Source: Echinarachnius parma (Eukaryota > Echinodermata > Echinoidea > Clypeasteroida > Echinarachniidae). Taken from it: a stretch of DNA of 64,000 bases. A model generated the notes under the pieces. It saw only the letters and a program-made list of their open reading frames with translations. It did no database searches and was not told the origin of the DNA. The position numbers and the translations under genes are program-made. Location: NCBI GenBank assembly GCA_037951105.1, contig JBAMJV010007773.1:49572-113571 (forward strand), written 5' to 3'. Shown here piece by piece: positions 22,023-34,900 of this stretch. Position 1 is the stretch's first letter. Each line of letters begins with the position of its first letter.

Positions 22023-22521
22023 TGAAGGGATAGTTGAGTATTTGTCAAACCATTAAGGTACAAAATAATACTAGTTATAACTTCACCATGCTCGAACTCG
22101 AAGCATATACACAGTTACAAACAGCTAGGTAAAAACCCTGTTATCATTTTTAAAAATCTGTTACAATTCACGAGGGCGCACTCCAAATCTCAATTAATTA
22201 TCAATTTTCATACAAAATTGTGCATGTTTTTTTTAAAATAATGATTCAATAGAGATATCATAAACAACGTTGAAAATAACCTATTCAGATTTTTTTCAAA
22301 GTAGCTTCATGATTTTTATAACTTTTCTTAAAAAGTAAAAAAAGTGAAGCAAATTTAGAATAAAAATATATGTTTATTGATATTTCAGCCATTTCGGAAC
22401 CGATTTTGTTTAAATAAAATAGTTTCTGTCATTAAAATTGTATGTTCTTTCAAATGTGAGAGTGAGTTTTTCGTTATCTCACAAACAATATTTTGTAAAG
22501 TGCCCCCTATAGTAACTCAAC
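22023..22521 (+). mobile_element. TTAA-type MITE (family 1), degraded ends
   Basis: Starts GAAGGGATAGTTGAGTATTTG and contains the family blocks TTATAACTTCACCATGCTCG, CATTTCGGAACCGATTTTG and ATTGTATGTTCTTTCAAATG; ends near TAGTAACTCAACTTC. The flanking TTAA words are lost. Confidence 0.75.
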
Positions 22522-22585
22522 TTCAAAATACTAACTGTAAATACATGGTGAACAACATTTCATACACAGCGTGGGCGTTGTTGTA

Positions 22586-23085
22586 GACTAATTGCTAGTA
22601 GACCAAATCGTATGTAGACGTATTGGGTAGTAGCCCAAAAGACTAGTAGACCAAGAGCATCGTAGACCACATGGATGGTAGACGAAATAAGTTGTAGACG
22701 AAATGGATTGTAGACTAAATGATTTGGAGACGAAATTGTTATTAGACTAAATAGAGTGTAGACCAAATACATAGTAGACCAAATAACTAGTAGACTAAAT
22801 GTATTGTAGACCAAGTAAATTGTAGACCAATTGCATGATGGACTAAATGATGTTAGACCAAAATACTAGTAGACCAAATTGGGTGTAGACCAATTGGAGT
22901 GTGGACCAAATTAAATGTAGACTAAATTACTAGTAGACCAAATGGGTAGTAGACGTATAGGGTGTGGACCAAATTACAGTAGACCAACTGGATAGTGGAC
23001 CAAATTGGTGTGGACCAAATAGCAGTAGACCAACTGGCTAGTGGACCAAATGGTAGTAGACCAAATGGTCATAAACCATGTCAGT
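22586..23085. repeat. Degenerate GTAGACCAAAT short-repeat element
   Basis: About 25 degenerate copies of a roughly 20-bp unit, AGTAGACCAAATNG. A second small cluster at 40846-41061 has the same word in both orientations, so this is probably the inside of an inverted-repeat transposon. Confidence 0.85.
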
Positions 23086-23234
23086 TACCCAAACACAAAC
23101 ATCAATAGTCAGTGTCCACCATGTGCTTGGAATTATTCAGTGCATTCGGCTACGCATGCTGTCCACCAGGTTCATGATACAGGCTTGGGGAGAATGTTCA
23201 TGTCCAAATACCGAAAATCAATCGAATAAGTGAA

Positions 23235-23392
23235 GTATTGGCTGAGATATGCCCATCCGAAAGAATTTTACTTCAATGGGCAATCAGTGTTATAGTGCTC
23301 TGGTTCATAAAGTTATGAACCAGACCACTATAACACCGATTGCCTATTGACAACAAATTAATTCGGATGGGCATATCTCAGCAAATACTAAA
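23235..23392. repeat. Imperfect 75-bp inverted repeat
   Basis: The left arm from GTATTGGCTGAGATATGCCC at 23235 to GGTTCATAA near 23310 pairs, with a few mismatches, with 23318-23392 (TTATGAACCAGACCACTATA to GCAAATAC). Confidence 0.85.
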
Positions 23393-23452
23393 CATATTCA
23401 ATGCCATTGAATATGTTTAGTATTTGCTGAGATATGCCCATCCGAATTAATT
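23356..23452. repeat. Perfect 48-bp palindrome
   Basis: Arms 23356-23403 and 23405-23452 are exact reverse complements around a single C at 23404. The left arm overlaps the right arm of the preceding hairpin. Confidence 0.95.
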
Positions 23453-23709
23453 GGTAATGCACACTCTCATAGAGCACAGAAGCCATGACGTCAACAAAAT
23501 ATGGTTTTGGAATTTTCAAATTTGAACTTCATTTTCCGAAAGAGCATAACAAATAATGTCCAAATACCAAAAATCCATTGACAATGGATTTTTGGTATTT
23601 GGACATTATTTGTTATGCTCTTTCGGAAAATGAAGTTCAAATTTGAAAATTCCAAAACCATATTTTGTTGACGTCATGGCTTCTGTGCTCTATGAGAGTG
23701 TGCATTACC
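23453..23709. repeat. Perfect 128-bp palindrome
   Basis: Arms 23453-23580 and 23582-23709 are reverse complements as far as I can read them, around a single A at 23581. It begins exactly where the previous palindrome ends. No coding content. Either a young foldback or a read-turnaround assembly artefact. Confidence 0.95.
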
Positions 23710-25140
23710 AGGCGGATTGCCCCTTATACTGTGACATGTGGTCCCGGAAGTTGTTCCATGTCAGTGCTTTTTGCAGTTGTGTCAGTTGGGCAATTGCTTG
23801 GTTACTGACATGTGTTTAGAGTAGCGTGTTTAAGTAATCCTGTGTGTCATTTTGGTTGATTTTGATGGACAGGATTTTAAGATATGATCATGTGAAAAAT
23901 TATAAGTTTCTTTTTGGGCCCAGTGTATAATATTATTGAAAGGCCGCCGTGAAATGATACAATATTTCAAATGAGACTTCGCTCATTATTCTATTCGGTA
24001 TATTTCAAAATTATTATTGATAGTATTACATATTTTGTTAGATTTCAGCATATTCAGCCTCAAATATCACATATTAACTGAAATTTACATGACCAAATAT
24101 AGCTATATGCAATATGGTACGAATTATATCATGTTATGTTATTCAATTTTTAGTAAAAGTAAGTGTCAAAGTGCCAACACATTTAAAAAAAACGGATTTG
24201 CAATTTTATATGACAAAACATTTGATATAGTATAGGACATTTTATTCTGATGCAATATTTGGGTAAAGCATGCTATAAATAATTACCTCTTTTAAGAAAT
24301 ATATTAACATCATTTTTCATATGTACATAAATTATATTAAGTGTTATAGCCACAAACATGTCCCCAAATTAATGTGCTCAAAACAAGACAAAAATATAAG
24401 GTGGAATAATTACATAAGGTGGCCAATCATTCGCAACCTTTTCTCAGCTGTGTACATATGCACGTATATGTTCATATAATATATTATGTTCTTTATGTAT
24501 CATTGTCATTTAGCCTCTGAAAAAGATTCTGCTAGGATCGAGAATTCAGGCCCTATAATATTTGACTCTCATTGAAATATATGTTCAACAACTGGTTACA
24601 ACAGCAATACTGATTAATTACCATTTCATTCACATGCTTTTATCGGGAAAATTAATTTGTTCACTTAATTACAGACGAGATATTACTCATGCATTGTCCA
24701 AAAAATGGTCAAAATCGTGATTCACACATCTCTGTTCTTGAAAATGATACATTTATTCTCAATTTCTTTTTCAGTTTTAGTTCTTTTTTCCATTGACTAA
24801 GTGCTTGCATTCAGTCAAATGACCTCTTCTTTAGATTATTGAATTCTTATTTTGAGAGTTGGTGCACAACTTTTCATTTTTGTACAATAAGTTTTTATTT
24901 CTAACGAGACTTCGCAATCTATTTTTAATGATAATAGGTAATTATTGAAGATAACCAATTGCACACACAAAATAACTTTTAAAAGAATCTAGTAACTTTA
25001 AATTTGTTGACATGTGCATCAATAGATGAACGATGTGTAACTTAACTCGTTGCACTGACTACATACGTACATGCGCCCTCTTTATCACAACGATCGATGC
25101 ATGTTTACATGGACTAATGCGGTGATCACCTTCATGCGTG
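23710..25140. other. Intergenic, mostly featureless
   Basis: AT-rich. A fragment of MITE family 2 lies at about 24985-25070 (ATCTAGTAACTTTAAATTTG, CTCGTTGCACTGAC). No gene seen. Confidence 0.5.
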
Positions 25141-25150
25141 CATGGTTTGT

Positions 25151-25430
25151 AGAGAATTATCAATAAGGTGTGCCAAATGGGCTGTAAGTATAAACTCCAT
25201 TCATCTACAGACTATACATATAGTTATGTGTATATTTGTAAACGCCTGACATTTCCTTATTGTGGAGAATAATAGTCAATAAGGTGTGCCTAATGAGCTG
25301 TAAGTATGTATACTCCATTCATCTACCTATAAATAATAATAATAATTATTGACACTTGTATAGCGCATTTCCTGTTAATAACTGTATACATGTAGTTTTT
25401 TGCATATTTGCAGGCGCCTGACATTTCATA
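25151..25430. repeat. Diverged tandem duplication of about 126 bp
   Basis: AATAAGGTGTGCC, GAGCTGTAAGTAT-like, ACTCCATTCATCTAC and CGCCTGACATTTC occur in the same order in both halves; the second copy is split by an AATAATAATAATTATTGACA insertion resembling a SINE tail. Confidence 0.8.
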
Positions 25431-25878
25431 ATGCTATTCGTTTTTTTTCTACTCTATTTTTACATATCGTTTATTGTGATATTAACAAGTTTCAGGTAAG
25501 ATGGTCACAAATCGTATATGGTTAAAGATTGTAGGTTTGAATCGCATAGTCTTTATTTTATTCCATAGAGAATATGCGATGGACTGACTTATAGTTATTA
25601 TATATCTGACTAAAATTTAGCCAAACGTTTTTTTTAACATATAGCATACAAAGCGCTATATCCTACATACGTTTAAAATATGTTCCAAGTCATAATAATT
25701 ATATTCATTTAAACATATATTGGTCTGACTTATAGAGCTGAGCTGCCATGATTTTGATGAAGATATTTCAGTCAGCTCCTCATTAACAGTCCTTAACTGT
25801 CATTGTCCTTCCTCTAAATTCCTCCATGATATATGCGCGTTCCATTGCAGGTGTTTGAATGTCTCCTTACAATCCTTG

Positions 25879-25947
25879 ATGACCATGATAATGAATATCA
25901 ATATTTCCAGTTTTGTGTTATTGGCAGTCTGGATCATGACGATATAC
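25879..25947 (+). CDS. RTK exon 1: signal peptide
   Basis: ATG at 25879 opens 23 codons ([20 protein letters not shown], then TIY) that form a typical secretory signal, ending in phase 0 at a GTAAGT donor (25948). This phase joins the next exon exactly. A possible 5'-UTR acceptor (CATTGCAG) lies just upstream, at about 25851. Two further ATGs at codons 3 and 5 could also start. Confidence 0.8.
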
Positions 25948-28900
25948 GTAAGTAAAATATACTTATTTTGTCAGAACATTTCTCCTACATCGTATTGAAC
26001 CTTCAATTAAAATTCATAATTTATAATTGATATTCAACAACAGAATACACAAGAAAATTCTGAAGGAAAAGCTACTTTTATATAATACAAAAGAAATAAA
26101 AACTAATAATACAAAAAGCAAAGAAGATACTATTACAACATATGGTATGTAAATTGATATTGAATAAGTAATATCAAATTTGAATTTGATAGAAATAATA
26201 AGCCTGATTTGGAACACCATCTCTAAGCGTACCACTGTCATTGATAGGCTACGCCCATATTATAGGAATGATTCCCAAAACCCTTCTCCTTCATTGGGAG
26301 AATTTCATTTTTTGGTAGCCATTATGCGCACAATGTTCAGGGATATGAATCACAATCATGTATACAGGCTAGATTCACACCGCTGGGCCACCATGTTTTG
26401 TAGAGAGCAGCAAACGAGGACACCAGTACCTGCGCCGGTGCAGTGCCCACGACATTCGTACTGGAAGATAAAGACCTGGAACAGTTCCTTAGAAGAACTA
26501 TGACGATGGTCCAAGAATGAAGAATGTGTTGTTTCTTCAAAATGATATTAGATAATATAAAAGCATTGCTCTAATTGAATTTCCATTTGGTTCTGATTCA
26601 AACTATAATTCAGCATTATGCATGTTATAAATAACCATTTTATATATAGTTGTTATATTGCTGCAGTAGTAATGCCACATGTCACTTTTTTTTATTCGTT
26701 TTATATCTGACAGCAGGACCTCGGTGTTCTATTCATCTTGTATTTGCTTCTTTTGAATTGAAATTTAAATGTGTAGCTTTTTTCCCCCCCCCCCCAATTG
26801 ACTATTTTATCCAGGATATAAGACAAGGAACGTGTCAAACATTACCGGGACCATCAGACTATTCTGTTGTGCGAGGAGACGACGGGACATTAAGCTGCAG
26901 TGTGACAGGAGTTACATATCCCTTCTTCATTTGGTCTGATATTTCTGTAAACCCTGCTGTGAATATATACAATGGTGGCACCAAGTTTACAGCAGATAGC
27001 AAGTATGATAACTTTGATGTAAATGAGCCAGGAGACAATTCATCATCTCTAACTATTATCAGTGCTGCACTGGAAGATGAAGGAACATACACCTGTGCAG
27101 CGCAAATTGTTGGTTCATCGAATTCAGCCAGTTTTACTGTAGATGGTGAGGAAACTTAAATGGCTTGACCATTGGCAAGTCATGATACAAGACCGTATTA
27201 TTTTGTATGTCATGTAAATACAATTAGGGGAGACAGTTCATCGAGAATTGAAAAAAAAACAGTTAAAGAGAAAACATAATGATTTTTTTTTTACTGATGG
27301 GATTTGCTAGGTTATCACTTGCCCCATACATTTGGGTGCTTTTGAAAAAAAATGATTGTTAAATTATGACCAGTTTACTGTACAATGAGACTACTTGAAT
27401 CACCATACAAAATAATTTCATGCACTGTACCTACCAAACATGCACAATTGATTGCACATGTATTGACGTTTGTTTAAGAGAATTTTTGATGTATGATGAA
27501 TTTGAATATGCTACATTCAAAGTATATTAAATTTGATGGGAAAGGGTCATTCATCTTGTATATTATAAAATGTTCTTTGTAATGTGCAAGCTTATTTGAA
27601 GTACATTCACTATTTCCCTTGCATTCCATTTTCTTCAATGTTGATACAGTTCAGGGAACCCTTGCTGATGTAGCAGGCCTCCCTAGTGATCTGGTTGCTG
27701 GTCAGGACTACACTGCACAATGCAGTGTCACTGGGAGCAGACCACAGGTTGTTATTGAGTGGTACATTAACAACATCCAGCAGACAACAGGGATATCAGA
27801 AACCTCTGCAGCTAACCCATCAGATGCCGATCTGTCGGATACAACCAGTGATCTCACAGTCACCGTTACAAAAGGCTTCAATGCTGCAGCCATCACCTGC
27901 CGGGTGTCTGGGTATCGGGCTCTAAGTCTTCAGAATCAGATCCAAGAAAGCACAACGACCTTGAATGTGAACTGTGAGAAAGTATATATTTTAACCATGA
28001 AATCAATGATTATAACTGTACACACCATATCCAATAGTAATCCTTTACACCTAACACTAACTGTAAACAGTAGGCCTATGACTCTCTCTTGCATAATAAA
28101 GAACAAATCATAATAAGATGGTTAGGTAAACATGGCCAATGCTGTATATTTATGACATGTTATATGTTATATGTTTTCATTTATGTAATATTATTATTGA
28201 GTATTGAACAAAATCAATGAAAGTAGTATTATCAAATGTAAACGGATTACATTCATGATATGTGCCTATAGACAGATTCAAAAGAATCGTAGTTCACATG
28301 AAAATGTCCATCTCATATGCAATAATCATGTATGAAGTAGGCCTATGTACTTTATAAATGATGTATCCAAATTCGGTTCATGCATGTCTTTCCCCTTCAA
28401 CTTTCTAAATTGACAAATTTCTGTCCCACTTTAATTACACCGGCGAGAATTAAAAAGACAAACACTATCTAATTACGTTTAGCAGTATTATCACGTTGTT
28501 ATTATTTTCTGTAATTGATAGATCTCCCAAATCATCCAGGCTCCCTGATTGGGACGTTTGTAACGCTATCACAATAATAGCCATAATTAGTATGGTCAAA
28601 ATTGTCAACCAAATGAAGATCCATTATATATCCCCTAATTGTTTATTCAAACATGGATGTGTTTGACATTGGAGATCCACCCAGCTCTGTGACTGTGGCG
28701 TTCAACGCAGACGGAACAGAGGTATCCTGTGAAGTGGACGATGCCAATCCATCAGTCACGTACTACATCTACAAGAATGACAGCCTCATTCACCGAGGCA
28801 CAACAGATTCCTTTTCTATATCCACACTGGATGCTACCGACAAGTTCACATGTGTTGCTGGAAACTACCTTGGAAATGTAACACATGGGTATTACACGCC

Positions 28901-31900
28901 TCCTCCAAGTAAGTGACCAGCATTGTTATTTCGAAGGGTTATTTTAAAGTGATCTAGTAACAATGTACAGATCCATAAAACTCAAACGGTTCTCAAAATA
29001 TCTACTCGTTGTATTCGTGTTACCAAATAACTAACCGTATTACAAATATGGATTAGTTTTCGGTTTTCAAGTAAAGATATAAAACGATAGAAATGTTTGG
29101 ATTTTAAAGGCTCTCATGGAGACTTTCAAATGTGTACAAAGTCAGTGCAATGAGATACAATACAACATACAGTAGTTACTTTTATAACGATAATACACAA
29201 TGTGTCATAGCGCTTTACACACACAAATGAAAAATACGTATTCATATATTGCACATAGCGAATATCGATTTCCATTTTCGCTCTTTACTCGGTAATATGA
29301 TATTCATTTAACATGGACTGACCACACTTTTCTCAATGGGCATAACATTATACTATACAGATACAAATATTATTATACACATTTCATTAACCCTTCGACA
29401 GTTGGGTACAGGAGTCCAGAGTTGGGGGTTCAGAGGGAGGAGCGCTCGGAAGGTTTTTATTTGTTATCATTATTGAATATACAGCTAGTTTCTTCTGCTA
29501 AATATGCTTAATTTTTGTATTCTTCGTGCAGTATATCACGGACGAATCTAGTTATTTAGCAATAGATGTTCTCAATTTATATGCCTATACAGATACCACG
29601 CCGTTCCCGAAAAGTAAGTTACTTTTTAGAGTAACATGTAGATTATTTATCATCACGATACCCCGACAAATCTTACAATTAGGGTCATATACGATTTCGA
29701 ATGCTTGCTTTGCAAAAAGCGGTATGTTATTATCATGATGATTTTATATTCTCACGAATAATAATTTTTAATTTTCAATATAACAACACATAAATCTATA
29801 ACTTAGTACAAGTTCAGTTATTATTGTTTGCCCACCAGTAATATGTTGCCTTTTCTATTAGTTAGATTTTGCGTGTTGTTTTTTTCGCTTTTTCCCTGAT
29901 TTTCACTTGATGTTTTACAAATGTTTCTCATTTCTTAGACAATACTCAAAACAAAAATAAGACACATGAACATACATTTAACTATTCTGACACTTATAAG
30001 CTATATAAGTTATGTTTATAAGCTATAGTATAAAACAAAACAAACAAAACAAACTTATGCAAAATGTATATATTTCTAAATAAAATTTATTATCTTGAAC
30101 GCCTTTTATACAATTCCAATGGTCAGTATTTTCTCTCTCATTCCCACTATAGCAACATTACTTATTACTACTTCAGGTACTCCAACGACGGTTCCAAATC
30201 CAACTTCAGGTAAAAGCGATTTATATTTGTATTATAAGTTATCATTATTTTAAGTTCTGTTTTAATTCCGTCGATGTTGTTATAACTATGTCTATTACTC
30301 AATGAGCATATAATTTAAGAACTAGTAAAATTTCATATTTATCTTCATTTCATTTGCATTTGCATTTGCATTGTAGTGATATTCAATAACTCATTGCATT
30401 GACTATGTACATGATTGTGACTATCCAGTGGATTGTAACAAATCTGAACACTTCAATCGTAAATACTTTTTTAACGAAGGGGAAATTCGAAAAACCGAAA
30501 CCGGTCCCAAGTTTTGTATGTATGATAGAACCACTAGATCGAGCTCCGAGTAAGTTTTGAGGAGTTTGATAATATTACTAGATCACTTTAACTACCCTAA
30601 CCTACCCTAACACTTACGAAGAAAACACAAGCTTAATTTAAAGTCAATATGATCATGATAATAATTGGACTTAAATAATACAGACTATAATGTTAATACA
30701 GTTGTATTTATATAATCTAAAGTCAAACAAACCAACGTATGAAATAGATATGCATTTTAAAATAAAATTGATCATCTTGAACGCCTCTCTTACAATTTCA
30801 ATGATCAGTTCGTGTCATCTCATTCCCACTATAGCAACATTACTTATTACTACTTCAGGGAGTCCAACAATCGTAAATTGCATACATAGAGAAAGTGCCC
30901 AAGTGCCCATAGAGAAATAAGTGGACAACAATATAAATCGATTAATAGCATTATATTATACCAGTTCACTTTATTGTAATGATCTTTTGTACAGGAGTTA
31001 ATTGACCATTTATCATCTAAACAAAAGTTTTATGAATACAAAAAGGATATTTTGCGTGTTAAACATTTCACGCATGAATGAACTTATTATTTTCGCAATA
31101 AGTAATGAGTTACTTTCATTCTTTAGGAGACGGTCTAAGCTTAGAGGCACCAGCTGTTATAGCTATTCTAGTCATTCTTTTGGTCACATCGCTGGCTGCA
31201 AACATCGTCCTGGTGATTTTACTGAGAAGGGAAAGATCAAGTAAGTGTAAACAACATTACATCACTTATTTTGTAAACTGCATTTGAGAGGTGTAAGCCA
31301 TTATTGAGTCGTATAGTCCTTCATCATATTCAAACAAATTATATCAACAATGGTCTGTACATATTCCCTTCACATTTTAAGATAGTCGTATAACATGCAA
31401 TATTGGAAAGGGCTGAACGTCAAACATGACGTTATCTACATTGTGTGTTTGTTAAATCATTAAAAGCTATGTATTTGTATAACTGTTTGTAATGTTTTCT
31501 CTTAATTCATGCACGCTGACGCAGAATCGAATGATGCAAATAAATCAAGGTATGTCAATCATCATATTGTACATTGTAAAGTATTACTAAATACAGTACA
31601 TATACTTGATACTGAACTGAATCATTCTTAAAATTTAGATAACAATTTACATGAAATATCAATATACATACACCGTTATGCTAGAATGACATCCGGCAAT
31701 TATTATACAACATTATGGCAGAACGACCTCATATAAATGTATCTACTTATTTGAAACTAAGAATTTCCTTCATGCTAGAATTATATCCGGCAATAATTAC
31801 CAAACATTTGCTTTAAACTTATAATTTCCCCTCACGTTTTACATTTTTGGGTCCAATTATTGGGGAGGGGGGCAGATGCCCTCCCTGTACCACCTACGTA

Positions 31901-34900
31901 GTTAGCCAATGTTTACCTTTATTGTTTTTCAAGGAGTGAGGTGAACAATGACGGAGCAGACGACAACAAACCTCATGAGATGATTGCACCTAGGACAAGA
32001 AGTAAGTGGTTTTGTTCATAGCTTTTACAAACTGTAACATTTTTAAGTGATTCTTTTAGATAGGGTGTCTAATTTTTATTCAAGAAAGTTGTATAATAAC
32101 GAAAGAAAGTGAATCCTTTTAATAGAATTCAAAGCATTAGACAATTAATTTTAATTGAGAAGTCTTACAAATAAATTTATACATCACTTAATATATTTAT
32201 ATTGCTGACCAAAATTACGTTTTAATATAAATTTGATATGATTGATTTCCCACAAATTCAGCTAACGCAACATACACTGCCCTAAACATTGGATTCAAAG
32301 GAGATGGTTCCGTGTCGATACCTGCTGCTGATGTATCATTCTTCACTAGACTGGGTCCCATTGGGAGTGGGGAGTTCGGTGATGTGTGGAAAGGGGAACT
32401 TAATTCACCCCAAGGGGGTACTGCAGTGGCTATCCGGCAGATACGAGGTGGGAAAATTGTAACATGAATTGTTATTATAATTTATGTTATCTATAAAGTG
32501 ATCCTATGTTATGAAAATTATCCAACAAAAAACATTTGCCCATAATATCCATAGCACGTTTTATGTTATATTTGATAACCAATGGATAGCAGATCTCCGC
32601 TTGTTTTGTTTATTTTCGCATCGATGAATTGTCTGCAAATGACTAGGTGTGTTTCCTGTGCAGAATCCATATGATAAACAGGACTTCTAAGTTCTTAGTA
32701 TCATAGACTCCCAGTCAACGATGTACACTGTAAATACAATCAATACAACATATGAAGAGCACTTAACCATTCCACTCGGGATATGGAACCCTGTGTTTCA
32801 ATCTTATTCTAGCTTACTATATGTATACATTATATCCTCATTCATAACAACATATGAGGATATTATAGATGCATTTGTGAGCTATATAATATGTTGCGCA
32901 ATGCTAGTCTTCCGTAACAAAATTACTTAAAAGTTTTCAAGTTTAGGTTTGGTCATGTTATTCTAAATGGATAGTGTGTTGTTAAGATAATACTGTATCA
33001 TATTATTTGAAATCGTCGAAGATATTTCTTTTGAAAAGACGGAAAAATATTACATATATTCGTTATGTTTCCGCTGAATTCGACATTCCTAATGCAAAGA
33101 AATGCCAACAAATGTCATCGTACGGGAACAAGAATTGTATACATATAATAAGCCACCAAACAATTGTTCTGCATTGTAACAATTTAAGTAGACAGTGACA
33201 TGTGCAAATAAGATGATTTGCAATATCCATGATATCTATCCGGATTTCCGTGTTTTGTGAAATAACTAGTGATTGTTTTCATTAATATATATACAGGAAA
33301 TGCATACTTTGACATTTTCCTTAGTCATATTCATTACCAATATGGAAATCTAGCTTTATATGGATAAAACAAATTACTTTAGCTATTCAAATGATATGTA
33401 CTTCCTCATTATGTTAGTATTGCATACTGTGTACACGATGATGTGCATTTACAAATGAAACGGTATATTCCGATGTTCATTGTATCCCTTAACAGGGGCG
33501 GATCTAGCTTTTGGCTAAGGGGGGGGGGGGGGGGTTTGACCCAATGACGATCTAGCTTTTTGCTAAGGGAGGGCGCGAAGCGGCGAATTTTTTTTGCTAT
33601 TTTGAACCCCCGTAAGTGATTTTTTTTTTCACTTTTGTTTCACTTTTTTTCACTGATACATTTTCACTTGGCAGCCTAAGGGGGGGGGGGGGGGGGGGGT
33701 TAAACCACCTAACCCCCCCCCCCCCCCCCCCCCCTAGATCCGCCACTGCTTAAAATCAAACCAAATTAAACGAATGCCCCTTTTCCCTATAATAATGGCT
33801 ACAACTGGCGACACGAAATAGAAAATTACATATAAACATAATGTAATTGTCTGCAGGTAAAAAAAAAATAAAAATGCGTAGGCTACTTTAATATGATATG
33901 ATCATATCACAATATCACCGTAGTAACATTATAGTTCATATGTATATATATATATACATGTATAATTTTTTTTTTTTAAATTTCATGTTGCTTCTGATAT
34001 ATTGTTGATGTAAAAAAGGAATATTTATGTTGCTGGTCCTTCTGTTTGGAATAATGTGCCAGTAGACTTGAGGCTTGCCTCCCACAGTAAAAATATTGAA
34101 GAGAAATTAGAAGACATTGTTGTTTTTAAATTATAGATTGGAGAGGTTGTAAAACGCATTGACGAGTGAGTAATTTAAAATGTGCGATAGCAGAGTGAAT
34201 TACTGTTATTATTGAGCAAACATAATACCTGTAGTATTTTAAAATTTTTACTTCGATTATTATTATGTTTTATTTCCAATTGTGATATAAACTAATCCAG
34301 GCAATACGCAAGAGTCATCGATCATCTCGAGCGCTGACCAAACCCTCAGCAGTTTGTCTGGCCATCCCAATGTTGTGGCATGTATTGGATACTGCTCTGA
34401 GCAACGTAAGTTTTATTTGCGATTTCTTGTTACTAATTAGTCTTCAAACCAGAGTAACATAATAACAAATAAATGATTTGTCAGGAACTGTATAAACAAG
34501 TATGTACAGTATAACAGAGGGACACATCCCTCTATACGTTGATATATAGACTCCATGCCCCATAAGTCTCATATTGTTATTATTTAACGAGATAGTAATT
34601 TGTAATGTGCGATAGCAGAATAAAATACTGTTATTATTGAACATAAATCACTTTGATTATAATAATGTTTTATTTCCAATTTTGATTTACACTAATTCAG
34701 ACAATACGCGAGAGTCATCGCCCATCTCGAGTGCTGTCCAAACCCTCATCAGTTTGACTGGACATCCCAATATTGTGGCATGTATTGGATACTGCCCCGA
34801 ACAACGTAAGTTTTTTTTGTGCGATTTCTTATTTCTAATCATTTTAAATCCAGAGTACATACAAAATTTGTCATCAAAAGAGGAACACATCCCTCTATAC

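Noticed and set aside
26180-26503. 107-codon frame in the first RTK intron as an exon
   Set aside because: The signal-peptide exon and the first Ig exon join in phase 0 without it, and no domain is recognisable.
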